DNA of 32,086 nt from Kitasatospora sp. GAS204B (GTDB lineage: Bacteria; Actinomycetota; Actinomycetes; Streptomycetales; Streptomycetaceae), in assembly GCF_029892155.1 (NCBI RefSeq), contig NZ_JARZAG010000048.1, positions 1 through 32,086 of the forward strand, written 5' to 3'. Below are positions 8,044 to 15,162 of this stretch, one piece after another. The notes under the pieces were generated by a model, which had not been told where the DNA came from, searched no databases, and was given only the letters and a program-made list of their open reading frames with translations. The position numbers and the translations under genes are program-made. How positions within the stretch are numbered: the first letter of the stretch is position 1; the number at the start of each line of letters is the position of its first letter.

Positions 8044-9033
8044 TCACGGCGGTACCCTGCGGGGCCCCTCGATGCCGGGGCAGGAGCGCTGGGCGGCTTC
8101 GAAGTGGCTGGGCCGGCCAGCGCGCAGCACGAGGCGCCCGAGCCGCTCGGCGTCGCTGCGGTGCATCAACTCCCATCTGCCGTCGGCGCGGTGGACAGCG
8201 GTGGAGTGCCAGGGGGTGGTCCAGGTGTCCTTGGCGTCGAGCAGCTGGATGCCGAACTTGGCGCCGCCGCGCGGCTGGGGGTGAATGGACAGCCGCACCG
8301 AGCGGGTGTGGTGTTCGGCGATGAGGTCGCCCCAGGCGCGGCTGCGTTGGATGACGCCGTAGGCGCGTTGTCGGCAGTCGCGTTGCAGGGCGGATCTGGT
8401 GCCCTCGAAGCCGATGCTGTCCTCGGTCAGGAACCGGGTGATGCCCCGGTAGAGGGCCAGGGTCGCGTCGTCCGACTTCACCTCGGCGCGCAACTCTTCG
8501 ATGGTGGGCGCGTACCGGGTGTGCACCCAGGTGCGCTTCTGGTCGCAGGGGAGGTTGCCGAGGACGTCGCGCAGGTCGAACACCGAGAGGTGGTGGAGGT
8601 GTTCGCGTCGGATCAGGGCGGCCAGTTCGTCGCAGTAGGCGTCGACGTGCTGGTCGGGGACGTGGATCAGGTCGCCGAAGATGTGCCCGTCGGAGCAGAT
8701 CACCATGCTTGCGCCGGGCGGGTAGACCCGCTGGACGGCTGAGCAGAGACTGTTGAGGAAGGTGAGGCAGAGGCGTTCGCCTTCGTCGGGGAGGTGGCCG
8801 AGGACCTTGGCGGGGCTGGGGGACTTGCAGGGGAAGCCGGGCAGGGTGAAGACGATCGGGTGGCCGGCGGTGACGAAGTCGGCGAGTTGGCAAAGCTGTT
8901 CGGGGAACGCTTCGACGGGCGTGGGGGTGTCGGGGTCGGTGGCGCGGCGGTGGGGCAGGAGCAGTTCCAGGATGGCGGCGCAGGTGCGCGCGATGGATGG
9001 CGCGTGCGGTGTGATGGTGGCGACGGGTGGCAT
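8044..9033 (-). CDS. Isonitrile (isocyanide) synthase, PvcA/IsnA/DIT1 family
   Basis: A 329-residue protein; ATG 9033 is preferred over a GTG at 9045 because GAAGGA sits six bases before it. The sequence carries the pyoverdine/dityrosine biosynthesis family pattern: IVFTLPGFPCKSP followed by KVLGHLPDEGERLCLTFLN, YPPGASMVICSDGHIFGDL, VPDQHVDAYCDEL, and a central GFEGTRSALQRDCRQRAYGV segment. Known members convert the amino group of tyrosine or tryptophan into an isonitrile using ribulose-5-phosphate. In the characterised bacterial pairs the next enzyme is a PvcB-type Fe/2-oxoglutarate oxygenase; none is present here, and a P450 gene lies 92 bases upstream in the same orientation instead. Length agrees with the family. 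Amino-acid substrate cannot be fixed by eye. Confidence 0.88.
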   Translation of the reverse strand: MPPVATITPHAPSIARTCAAILELLLPHRRATDPDTPTPVEAFPEQLCQLADFVTAGHPIVFTLPGFPCKSPSPAKVLGHLPDEGERLCLTFLNSLCSAVQRVYPPGASMVICSDGHIFGDLIHVPDQHVDAYCDELAALIRREHLHHLSVFDLRDVLGNLPCDQKRTWVHTRYAPTIEELRAEVKSDDATLALYRGITRFLTEDSIGFEGTRSALQRDCRQRAYGVIQRSRAWGDLIAEHHTRSVRLSIHPQPRGGAKFGIQLLDAKDTWTTPWHSTAVHRADGRWELMHRSDAERLGRLVLRAGRPSHFEAAQRSCPGIEGPRRVPP

Positions 9034-9125
9034 GCGGTCCTTCACGAGGGCATGGCGCGATGGCGCCTCGGCGGCGTGGTGGTGCCGGGGCGTCTGGACG
9101 AATGGGTTCAGATGTTCAGGGAGCG

Positions 9126-10415
9126 TCAGGTGCGGTTGTCGTAGGCGACGGGCAGCTGGTTGACGCCGCGGGCCAGGACGGCCGGGATCCAGGCGAGTTC
9201 GTTCAGGTCGCCGGCGGGTCGCAGGCCGGGCAAGCGGGCGAGCAGCGTGCCGATGGCGACCTGGAGTTCGCTGCGGGCCAGCGCGGCGCCGGGGCAGAAG
9301 TGGATGCCGTGGCCGAAGGCGAGGTGGGCGTTGGGGGTGCGCTCCAGGTCGAGGGTGTCGGCGTCGGGGAACTGCTCGGCGTCGCGGTTGGCGGCGCAGA
9401 GCGAGACGATCACGGAGTCGCCGGCCGGGACGCGGGTGCCGTGCAGGTCGCTGTCCTCGGCGAAGAAGCGCCAGGTGGTGAGTTCGAACGCACTGTCGTA
9501 GCGCAGGAGTTCCTCGATCGCGCGGGGCATCAGCGCGGGGTCCTCGCGCAGTCGGGCGAGCTGGTGGGGGTGGCGGAGCAGGGTGATCAGCATGGTGGTG
9601 ATCTGGTTGGTGACCGGTTCCTGGCCGGCGACCAGGAGCTGGAAGATCATCGAGTCCAGCTCCTGTTTGCTCAGCTCCCCGCGCTCCTGGGCGACGACGA
9701 GGCGGCTGAGCAGGTCGTCGCCCCCGTGTACGCGCTTGTGGGCGATGACGTCGGCGATGTAGATCTGCAGGCCGCGCAGCCTGCCCTCGTAGGCGGGGCG
9801 GGCGGGGTCCTGGGGGCCGACCGGCTGGACGACCTTGCCCCAGTCGCGGTCGAAGCGCGCCGCCAACTCGGGCGGCAGGCCGATGACCTCCGCCAGGACC
9901 TGGAAGGGATAGTGCGCGGCGAAGCCCTGGACGAGGTCTGCGCTGCCCTGGTCAGGGAGTGCGTCGACCAGGGCGTCGGCCAGGCGCTGGAAGCGCGGGC
10001 GCAGCTGCTCGATGCGGCGCGGGGCGAAGGCGTCCAGGATCAGGCGGCGCATGTCGGTGTGCTTGGGCGGGTCCTGGTGCAGCAGGTGGACCTGGAGCTG
10101 GGAGTGCTGGGGCTCGGGCATGATCGAGGCCAGGCTGCGCCAGTAGTCGTTGCCCAGGGTGTGGTTCTTACCCAGGCGCGGGTCGTTGAGTGTGTGGTGG
10201 GCGGCCTGGTAGCCGGTGACCAGCCAGGCGGCGATGCCGCTGGGGAAGCGGACCCGGTGGACGGGGCCTGCCGCGCGCATGCCGTGGTAGAGGTCGTAGG
10301 GGTCGCTCTTGTAGGCGGGGCCGTGCAGTGGGATCGGCTCGTGCGCGGTGGCGCCGGTGGCGCCGGTGGCGGGGCAGCGGGGCAAGGTGGTGGGGGACTG
10401 TGCGGGCTGGGTCAT
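9126..10415 (-). CDS. Cytochrome P450, partner of isonitrile synthase
   Basis: A 429-residue soluble bacterial P450. ATG 10415 is chosen because GAAGGAG lies eight bases upstream. Visible motifs in order: an N-terminal YKSDPYDLYHGMRAAGPVHR block, HTDMRRLILDAFAPRR (C-helix region), I-helix LLVAGQEPVTNQ, K-helix EELLR (ExxR), and heme loop FGHGIHFCPGAALAR with ligand Cys at about residue 374. The I-helix is unusual: where most P450s have AGxET(T/S), this one reads AGQEPV, so the usual Thr is Pro. The gene sits between a small ORF (23-base gap) and the isonitrile synthase, in one operon. It probably oxidises the isonitrile intermediate (desaturation, hydroxylation or phenol coupling); which of these is unknown. 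Redox partners are not encoded nearby. Confidence 0.92.
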   Translation of the reverse strand: MTQPAQSPTTLPRCPATGATGATAHEPIPLHGPAYKSDPYDLYHGMRAAGPVHRVRFPSGIAAWLVTGYQAAHHTLNDPRLGKNHTLGNDYWRSLASIMPEPQHSQLQVHLLHQDPPKHTDMRRLILDAFAPRRIEQLRPRFQRLADALVDALPDQGSADLVQGFAAHYPFQVLAEVIGLPPELAARFDRDWGKVVQPVGPQDPARPAYEGRLRGLQIYIADVIAHKRVHGGDDLLSRLVVAQERGELSKQELDSMIFQLLVAGQEPVTNQITTMLITLLRHPHQLARLREDPALMPRAIEELLRYDSAFELTTWRFFAEDSDLHGTRVPAGDSVIVSLCAANRDAEQFPDADTLDLERTPNAHLAFGHGIHFCPGAALARSELQVAIGTLLARLPGLRPAGDLNELAWIPAVLARGVNQLPVAYDNRT

Positions 10416-10438
10416 GGCGGCGGCTCCTTCGGGGCAGT

Positions 10439-10873
10439 TCAGAGGGCGAGGGCAAGGCGGTGGCGGTCGGGCCACAGGGCGAGGGCCAGCACCCGTTCGG
10501 GGCGCGGCCGGCGGGCCTGCTGGCGTTGGTTAGCGGGGGTGTCGAGGTCGGCCTTGATGACGGCTGCGTCGGCGCTGTCGCGGACCCGCGGCACGTCGAG
10601 CGCCTGGCGGGTGAGCTGCTGCGGGCCGCGGTCGTCCTGGCGGTGACGGGTGGCCAGGTAGTGATGCTCGGGCGCTACGGCACCGATTCGGGGGCGATGC
10701 CCGGGCCGATGGCGCGCAGCAGGCTCTTCCGCCTGGCCGCCGTAACTCTTCAGTGCCCAGGGGCTGTTGAAGGGGTATGTGAGGCGATGATCGCAGCGGG
10801 GGCCTGGGCCTGCGGGGCGCCGCTGGAGCTGGGCTTTGTTGTGGGCTGGCACCCAGGTGGTGATTGCACACAT
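10439..10873 (-). CDS. Hypothetical small basic protein, first gene of isonitrile operon
   Basis: A 144-residue frame from ATG 10873 with AAGGAGAG about nine bases upstream. Its stop lies 23 bases before the P450 start. Codons in the C-terminal half (about 10439-10670) end very consistently in G or C, which supports coding; the N-terminal half is less biased. The product is rich in Arg, Pro, Gln and His, with no signal peptide, membrane segment or recognised motif. The C-terminal half has a helix-prone segment (DSADAAVIKADLDTPANQ). It could be a real accessory protein, a fragment of a larger degraded gene, or chance. Position in the operon is the main reason for interest. Confidence 0.45.
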   Translation of the reverse strand: MCAITTWVPAHNKAQLQRRPAGPGPRCDHRLTYPFNSPWALKSYGGQAEEPAARHRPGHRPRIGAVAPEHHYLATRHRQDDRGPQQLTRQALDVPRVRDSADAAVIKADLDTPANQRQQARRPRPERVLALALWPDRHRLALAL

Positions 10874-10902
10874 TGCGAGTGCTCTCCTTGGGATGGCGGG
10901 GG

Positions 10903-11190
10903 TCAGTTGGCCCGGGCGAGGCCGGCGGGGCGACGGCGGTGGAGGGCGAGCAGGAGCGCGGCCAGGCAGGCGGCGGCCGCGGCGAGTCCCAGTTCGGCCC
11001 GCACGCCGCTGGTGCCGGACCCGCCAGGCCCCGGGCGGCGGTGGCCAGTGCTGGGCCGAGGGTGAGACCGCGAGCGAGCTGGACGGCCGATTCGGCGGCG
11101 GCGATCCGCTCTGGTGGCACGGCGGCCATCGCCAGGGCCTGCACGCGTGCGCCGTACAGGCCCCCTGGTGCGGCATGCTCCGTCCCTCTG
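10903..11190 (-). pseudogene. C-terminal fragment of an MFS-type transporter, frameshifted
   Basis: Two frames together read like the last two helices of a drug:H+ antiporter. Upstream part (about 11175-11045): LYGARVQALAMAAVPPERIA followed by AAESAVQLARGLTLGPALATA. After a frameshift near 11040-11060: VRAELGLAAAAACLAALLL, then ALHRRRPAGLARAN and a stop at 10903. The N-terminal ten helices are absent and CopA ends just upstream at 11300. It is probably the remnant of an exporter that once belonged to the isonitrile operon, since it lies 30 bases upstream of the first intact gene. A sequencing indel could explain the frameshift but not the missing N-terminus. Confidence 0.6.
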
Positions 11191-11193
11191 TCA

Positions 11194-11225
11194 TGACGGA
11201 CACCGTCGGGCGACGGTGTCCGTCA
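11194..11225. terminator. Perfect 14-bp hairpin behind the copper ATPase gene
   Basis: TGACGGACACCGTC at 11194-11207 pairs perfectly with its reverse complement at 11212-11225 around a GGGC loop. It lies about 75 bases after the stop of the ATPase gene (11300) and just before the MFS remnant. Most likely it terminates the ATPase transcript. Because the stem is so perfect and the loop so short, an operator is a second possibility. Confidence 0.65.
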
Positions 11226-11299
11226 CAGGAGTCGGCCGCGAACCGCCGGAAGTTCCGAACAGGCGAATGATCGCCGCACGGGCTTCGAACGAGCCGAGC

Positions 11300-13558
11300 T
11301 CAGCCGCCGGGCCGGGAGCGGCCCCTGCCGCGCCGGGCAGGCTGCCAGGTGCGCAGCCGCAGGCTGTTGCCCACCACGAGCACCGAACTCGCCGACATGG
11401 CGAGCGCGGCGATCATCGGGTTGAGCAGACCTGCCGCCGCCAGCGGGATCAGCACGGCGTTGTAGCCGAACGCCCACGCCAGGTTGGCGCGGATGGTGGC
11501 CGCGGTGCGCCGAGCCAGGCGCACCGCCACGACCAGCGACTCGATGTCGCCGCGCACCAGGGTCAGCCCAGCCGCCCCGATCGCGGCGTCCGTCCCCGAG
11601 CCGAGCGCGATGCCGAGGTCCGCCGATGCCAGCGCGACCGCGTCGTTCACCCCGTCGCCCACCACCGCGACGCTGCGCCCGGCCGCGCGCAACTGCGCGA
11701 CCAGCTCGGCTTTGCGCTCGGGCGAGGCGCCCGCGTGGACCTCGCTGATGCCCAACTCCTCGGCCACCGCCCGGGCCGCGCCCGCCTGGTCCCCGGTGGC
11801 CAGCACGGTCTCCAGGCCCATGGCGCGCAGCCGGTGCACCGCGCGGTAGCTGCCCGGCCGCAGGCTGTCCCCGACCGCGAGGACCGCGGCCGCTCGCCCG
11901 TCCACCTCGGCGACCACCGCCGTCTGCCCGGCCGCCTCGGCACGCGTCAGCGCCTCACGCAACGTCCTCGGAAGCTCGGTTGTGTCGGGCCGCACCACGC
12001 GCACCCGCACACCCTCCACCGTTCCTTCCACACCCAGGCCAGGCCTCGCGCGGAAGCCCGACACCGCGGGCAGTGAGGGCCCGGCCGCGGTCACCAGTGC
12101 CCGCGCGAGCGGATGCTCGGAGCGCTGCTCGAGCGCGCCGGCCAGCCGCAGCACCTCCTCGAGCGCGAACCCCTTGGCCGCCGTCCCGCAGGCCAGCGTC
12201 ATCTGCCCGGCCGTCAGGGTGCCAGTCTTGTCCAGCACCACGGTGTCGATCCGCCGCAGGCTCTCCAGCACCTCGGGCCCCCGCACGAGGACGCCGAGCT
12301 CCGCACCCCGACCGGTGGCGGCCAGCAGCGCGGTGGGCGTCGCCAACCCGAGCGCGCACGGGCAGGCGACCACCAGCACCGCGACCGATGCCGTCAGCGC
12401 CTGCGACGAGCCGGCCCCGGTACCCAGCCAGAACCCGAGCACGCAGACCGCGACGCCCAGCACGACGGGCACGAACACCCCGGCCACCGTGTCGGCCAGG
12501 CGCTGCGCGCGGGCCTTGCCGGCCTGCGCGTCGCTCACCAGGGCAGTGATGCGGGCGAGTTGGGTGTCGGCGCCGACGGCGGTGGCCCGCACCACCAGGG
12601 TGCCGTCGACGTTGAGCGTCCCGCCGCTCACCCGCTCGCCGGGGCCTACCTCCACCGGCACGCTCTCCCCAGTCAGCAGACTCACGTCGAGCGCCGAGTC
12701 GCCTTCGACGACCACCCCGTCGGTGGCGACCCTCTCACCCGGCCGGACCACGAACTCACCGCCCGGCAGCAGCTGCTCGATCGGCACCAGCCGCTCGAGG
12801 CCGTCCTCGCGCAGGCAGACCTCCTTCGCGCCCAGTTCGGCCAGCGCCCGCAGCGCGGAGCCGGTGCGCACCCGCACCCGGCCCTCCAGGAACCTGCCGC
12901 ACAGCACGAACAGCGGCACCCCGACCGCCGCCTCCAGATAGATGTGCGCGCCGCCGCCCTGCTCAGCGGTCAGCGAGAACGGCATCCGCATGCCGAGGGT
13001 GCCGGCGCCGCCGAACAGCAGCGCGTACGTGGACCAGCCGAAGGAAGCGAGGACACCGAGACTGACCAGGGTGTCCATCGTGGCGTTGGCGTGCCGCAGA
13101 GCCCGCCAGGCCCGGGCGTGGAAGACGGACGAGCCGATCGTCACCACGAAAGCGGCCGACGCGAAGCAGGCCCACTGCCAGCCGCGCACCTGCAGCGCCG
13201 GCACCATCGACACCGCGATCACCGGCACCGCGAACACAGCCACCAGAACCAGCCGCAGCCGCTCGTCCGCGTCCGGCACGGTGGCGGCCGCCGGCGCACG
13301 TTCGGCAAGGGGCTCGGCGGTGCATCCCGCGCTCTGCACCGCGGCCACCAGTTCCTCGACGCGGACACCGACCGGGTGCAGCACCCGGGCCCGGCCGGTG
13401 GCCAGGTTGACCCCGGCACTGACACCGTCCAGGCGGGCCAGCTTCTTCTCCACCCGCGAGACACAGGCCGCGCAGGTCATCCCGCCCACGGCCAGATCGG
13501 TCGTCACCAGCTCCTGAGCGGCACCCGCCGGGGCGGACCCTGCGGCAGGAACGCTCAT
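11300..13558 (-). CDS. Cu(I)-translocating P1B-type ATPase (CopA/CtpA/CtpB class)
   Basis: A 752-residue heavy-metal P-type ATPase in the cytoplasmic membrane. Visible: one N-terminal heavy-metal-associated domain with MTCAAC (Cys29, Cys32), paired helices near residues 102-145, TGES in the actuator domain (296-299), CPC at 399-401 in the ion-binding helix, phosphorylation site DKTGT (Asp443), SEHPLA (480-485), and hinge GDGVND (634-639). Tyr699-Asn700 and MSASS (721-725) in the last helices are the ligand set of the Cu(I) subgroup. Family members export Cu(I), often to load cuproenzymes. ATG 13558 overlaps the stop of the preceding small gene (ATGA), so translation is coupled. A hairpin follows at 11194-11225. 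Linked to a SigC-like sigma gene, as discussed under that entry. Confidence 0.95.
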   Translation of the reverse strand: MSVPAAGSAPAGAAQELVTTDLAVGGMTCAACVSRVEKKLARLDGVSAGVNLATGRARVLHPVGVRVEELVAAVQSAGCTAEPLAERAPAAATVPDADERLRLVLVAVFAVPVIAVSMVPALQVRGWQWACFASAAFVVTIGSSVFHARAWRALRHANATMDTLVSLGVLASFGWSTYALLFGGAGTLGMRMPFSLTAEQGGGAHIYLEAAVGVPLFVLCGRFLEGRVRVRTGSALRALAELGAKEVCLREDGLERLVPIEQLLPGGEFVVRPGERVATDGVVVEGDSALDVSLLTGESVPVEVGPGERVSGGTLNVDGTLVVRATAVGADTQLARITALVSDAQAGKARAQRLADTVAGVFVPVVLGVAVCVLGFWLGTGAGSSQALTASVAVLVVACPCALGLATPTALLAATGRGAELGVLVRGPEVLESLRRIDTVVLDKTGTLTAGQMTLACGTAAKGFALEEVLRLAGALEQRSEHPLARALVTAAGPSLPAVSGFRARPGLGVEGTVEGVRVRVVRPDTTELPRTLREALTRAEAAGQTAVVAEVDGRAAAVLAVGDSLRPGSYRAVHRLRAMGLETVLATGDQAGAARAVAEELGISEVHAGASPERKAELVAQLRAAGRSVAVVGDGVNDAVALASADLGIALGSGTDAAIGAAGLTLVRGDIESLVVAVRLARRTAATIRANLAWAFGYNAVLIPLAAAGLLNPMIAALAMSASSVLVVGNSLRLRTWQPARRGRGRSRPGG

Positions 13559-13785
13559 CGCGACACCGCCACAGCGGTGAGCGGGCGCAGTCCATCCACC
13601 CGCATGCCGGACATGTCATCGCCCCGCGGCCCCCGCACGGGCCCCGTCGGGCCAGACGCCGGCGGCCCCACCCACCGGCCAGCCGCATACGAGGCACCGA
13701 ACAGCAGCACGAGCAGCAGGGCGAAGCCGAGCAAGACCCGGCCAGGCCGCGCCGCGGCGCGCGCACCGGACACGGGTGTGGTCAT
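13555..13785 (-). CDS. Small single-pass membrane protein coupled to the copper ATPase
   Basis: A 76-residue protein from ATG 13785, with one transmembrane helix (VLLGFALLLVLLFGASYAAG) and an outside tail rich in Gly/Pro that ends GDDMSGMRVDGLRPL. Its stop overlaps the ATPase start by four bases. It resembles the N-terminal anchor of longer copper-associated proteins found next to actinobacterial copper ATPases (helix, GP-rich linker, Met/His-rich patch), but the C-terminal domain of those proteins is missing, so it may be a natural short form or a truncated one. A frame extends upstream to 13851, but that part lies inside the hairpin at 13813-13846 and is unlikely to be translated. The ribosome-binding site is weak. 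Confidence 0.65.
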   Translation of the reverse strand: MTTPVSGARAAARPGRVLLGFALLLVLLFGASYAAGRWVGPPASGPTGPVRGPRGDDMSGMRVDGLRPLTAVAVSR

Positions 13786-13812
13786 CGAACTCAATGCGAT
13801 CTCCAGGTCATG

Positions 13813-13846
13813 GTCCGCCGACGCCGGGAGTGAGGCGTCGGCGGAC
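13813..13846. terminator. Hairpin terminator behind the ECF sigma gene
   Basis: Perfect 13-bp stem: GTCCGCCGACGCC at 13813-13825 with its reverse complement at 13834-13846, loop of eight bases. It lies 33 bases past the sigma-factor stop (13879) and 28 bases before the chosen start of the small membrane protein (13785), separating sigma transcription from the ATPase operon or attenuating read-through. Confidence 0.65.
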
Positions 13847-13878
13847 ATCAATTCGAAACAGCAGAACGAGGCAGCCGG

Positions 13879-14496
13879 TCAGGCGGCCACGGCCGCACGC
13901 CCACCCGGCCGGGAGAGGGCCGCGCCAGCGCCCAGCGATCCCGGACAGGGCTCGTCCTCGCACTCCGCCGAGCGCAGCAGCGCGACGAGCTGGCCCCGGG
14001 CCCGGGCGACCCGCGAGCGCACCGTGCCCACCGGACACCCGGCCACAGCCGCGGCCTGCGCGTAGCTCAGCCCGACCACCTGGGTCAGCACGAACGCCTC
14101 CCGCCGCTGGGCCGGAACGGAGGCCAGCAGGTCGGCCAGCACCACCTGGTCCTCGAAGCCCACCACCGCACACACCTGGAGCTCGGCAGCCTCCTCCCAG
14201 TCGGATAGCGCCGCGCACCGCGGCCGGGCCGCCGCACTGCGATAACGGTCCACCACCGCGCGCCGGGCTATCGACAGCAGCCAGGTGCGCGCCGAGGACC
14301 GGCCGGCGAAGGCAGGCAGGCCCCGCAACGCCCGCAGGAAGGTCTCCTGGGCCAGGTCGTCGGCGGAATCAACGTCCGTGAGGTGCGCCACGAACCGCCA
14401 CACATCGCGATGCGTGGCCCGCACGAACGCCTCCACGTCCGCCGCCCGCCCCCGCCCGGCGGCCAGCGCCAGGGCCGTCAACTGCTCGTCATCCAC
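13879..14496 (-). CDS. ECF sigma factor, SigC-like
   Basis: A 205-residue ECF sigma factor starting at GTG 14496 (AGGTG upstream). Region 2 is clear: HRDVWRFVAHLTDVDSADDL followed by AQETFLRALRGLPAFAGR and SSARTWLLSIARRAVVDRYR. Region 4 follows: PAQRREAFVLTQVVGLSYAQ, AAAVAGCPVGTVRSRVARAR. From memory this matches Mycobacterium tuberculosis SigC closely (there DVWRFVAYLSDVGSADDL and SSARTWLLAIARHVVADH). SigC is reported to switch on copper acquisition, including a copper ATPase and an isonitrile-type metallophore pathway. Here the gene lies directly upstream of a Cu(I) ATPase operon and is divergent (79-base gap) from a zinc-finger protein that is probably its anti-sigma factor. Target promoters were not identified by eye. 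Confidence 0.92.
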   Translation of the reverse strand: MDDEQLTALALAAGRGRAADVEAFVRATHRDVWRFVAHLTDVDSADDLAQETFLRALRGLPAFAGRSSARTWLLSIARRAVVDRYRSAAARPRCAALSDWEEAAELQVCAVVGFEDQVVLADLLASVPAQRREAFVLTQVVGLSYAQAAAVAGCPVGTVRSRVARARGQLVALLRSAECEDEPCPGSLGAGAALSRPGGRAAVAA

Positions 14497-14575
14497 GGCG
14501 CACCTGCGACCGCCAGGCCTCGGTGGCCGCCAATGGCACTACCACCGCGTACGCCTGATGGAGGAGCATGAGCCC

Positions 14576-14851
14576 ATGACCTGTGCCGACTACCGCGCCG
14601 CGATGTCCGCCCACCTCGACGGCGAGTTCACGGACGACGACGGCCCGCCGCCAAGCTCCTCGCACCCGACGCGGTGTGCCGACTGCGCCGGCTGGCTGGC
14701 CGGTGCCCGGCGGCTGCGCGCACTGACGCTGGCCGCGCCGGGGCCCTGCCGGCACCGTTCGCAGCGGCTCGTCGCCGCTGTGCTCGATGCGCTCGGCGCC
14801 GATGAACGGGTGGGGAACAGCGGTACTTCTGTTGTTCATGAGGGGTCCTGA
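14576..14851 (+). CDS. Zinc-finger (zf-HC2-type) probable anti-sigma factor, short
   Basis: A 91-residue protein from ATG 14576 with GGAGGAG at 14560-14566. It shows the anti-sigma zinc-binding pattern: Cys3 in MTCADYRAAMSAHLDGE, then His30, Cys34 and Cys37 in HPTRCADCAGW, followed by an ARRLRALTL helix. It is transcribed divergently from the SigC-like gene, so both may share a regulated 79-base promoter region. Related proteins beside SigC-like genes usually continue into membrane helices; here the frame ends after a short polar tail (SVVHEGS), so the protein is soluble or truncated. It should bind the sigma factor and could sense metal or thiol state through its Cys/His set; that is inference. 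Confidence 0.75.
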   Translation: MTCADYRAAMSAHLDGEFTDDDGPPPSSSHPTRCADCAGWLAGARRLRALTLAAPGPCRHRSQRLVAAVLDALGADERVGNSGTSVVHEGS

Positions 14852-15162
14852 CAGCAGGAACAAGGACGGCACCGCACCAGCGGAACCGTCGAACAGGCAA
14901 CGGCGCACCACACCACCCACCCGGACGCGGCCAGCGCCCATCACGACGCGACCCCTTTGATCAGGACGCGCCATGGGCCAGGCAGCGGCGCAGGCACAAG
15001 CCGGACGCCGTGTTCACGGTGGTGTGGCGGCCAACTCCCGTGCGTCATCCGGCCGACGCGGCCGGCACGCAGGGGTGACCTGCCCGCGCGCACACCGGAC
15101 AGCGCCAGCGAACCGCACGAAAAAGCGCGGCTGACGCAGGGGCACGGGATGTGGCGGGCGCT
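14852..15162. other. Intergenic, possible eroded end of the anti-sigma gene
   Basis: About 310 bases without a supported gene. The sequence lies where the membrane part of a full-length anti-sigma protein would be expected, but I see no hydrophobic helices in any plus frame. A 35-codon frame from 14973 is low-complexity and not convincing. Confidence 0.4.

Noticed and set aside
9027..10646. 539-codon plus-strand frame over the P450
   Set aside because: Antisense shadow: the minus-strand P450 has all heme and I/K-helix motifs.
12113..14065. 650-codon plus-strand frame over the copper ATPase
   Set aside because: Antisense shadow of the ATPase; the translation is His/Arg/Gly-rich with no motif.
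14489..14974. 161-codon minus-strand frame opposite the zinc-finger gene
   Set aside because: The plus strand has a clear ribosome-binding site and the HxxxCxxC pattern; the minus frame has neither a start site nor a family.
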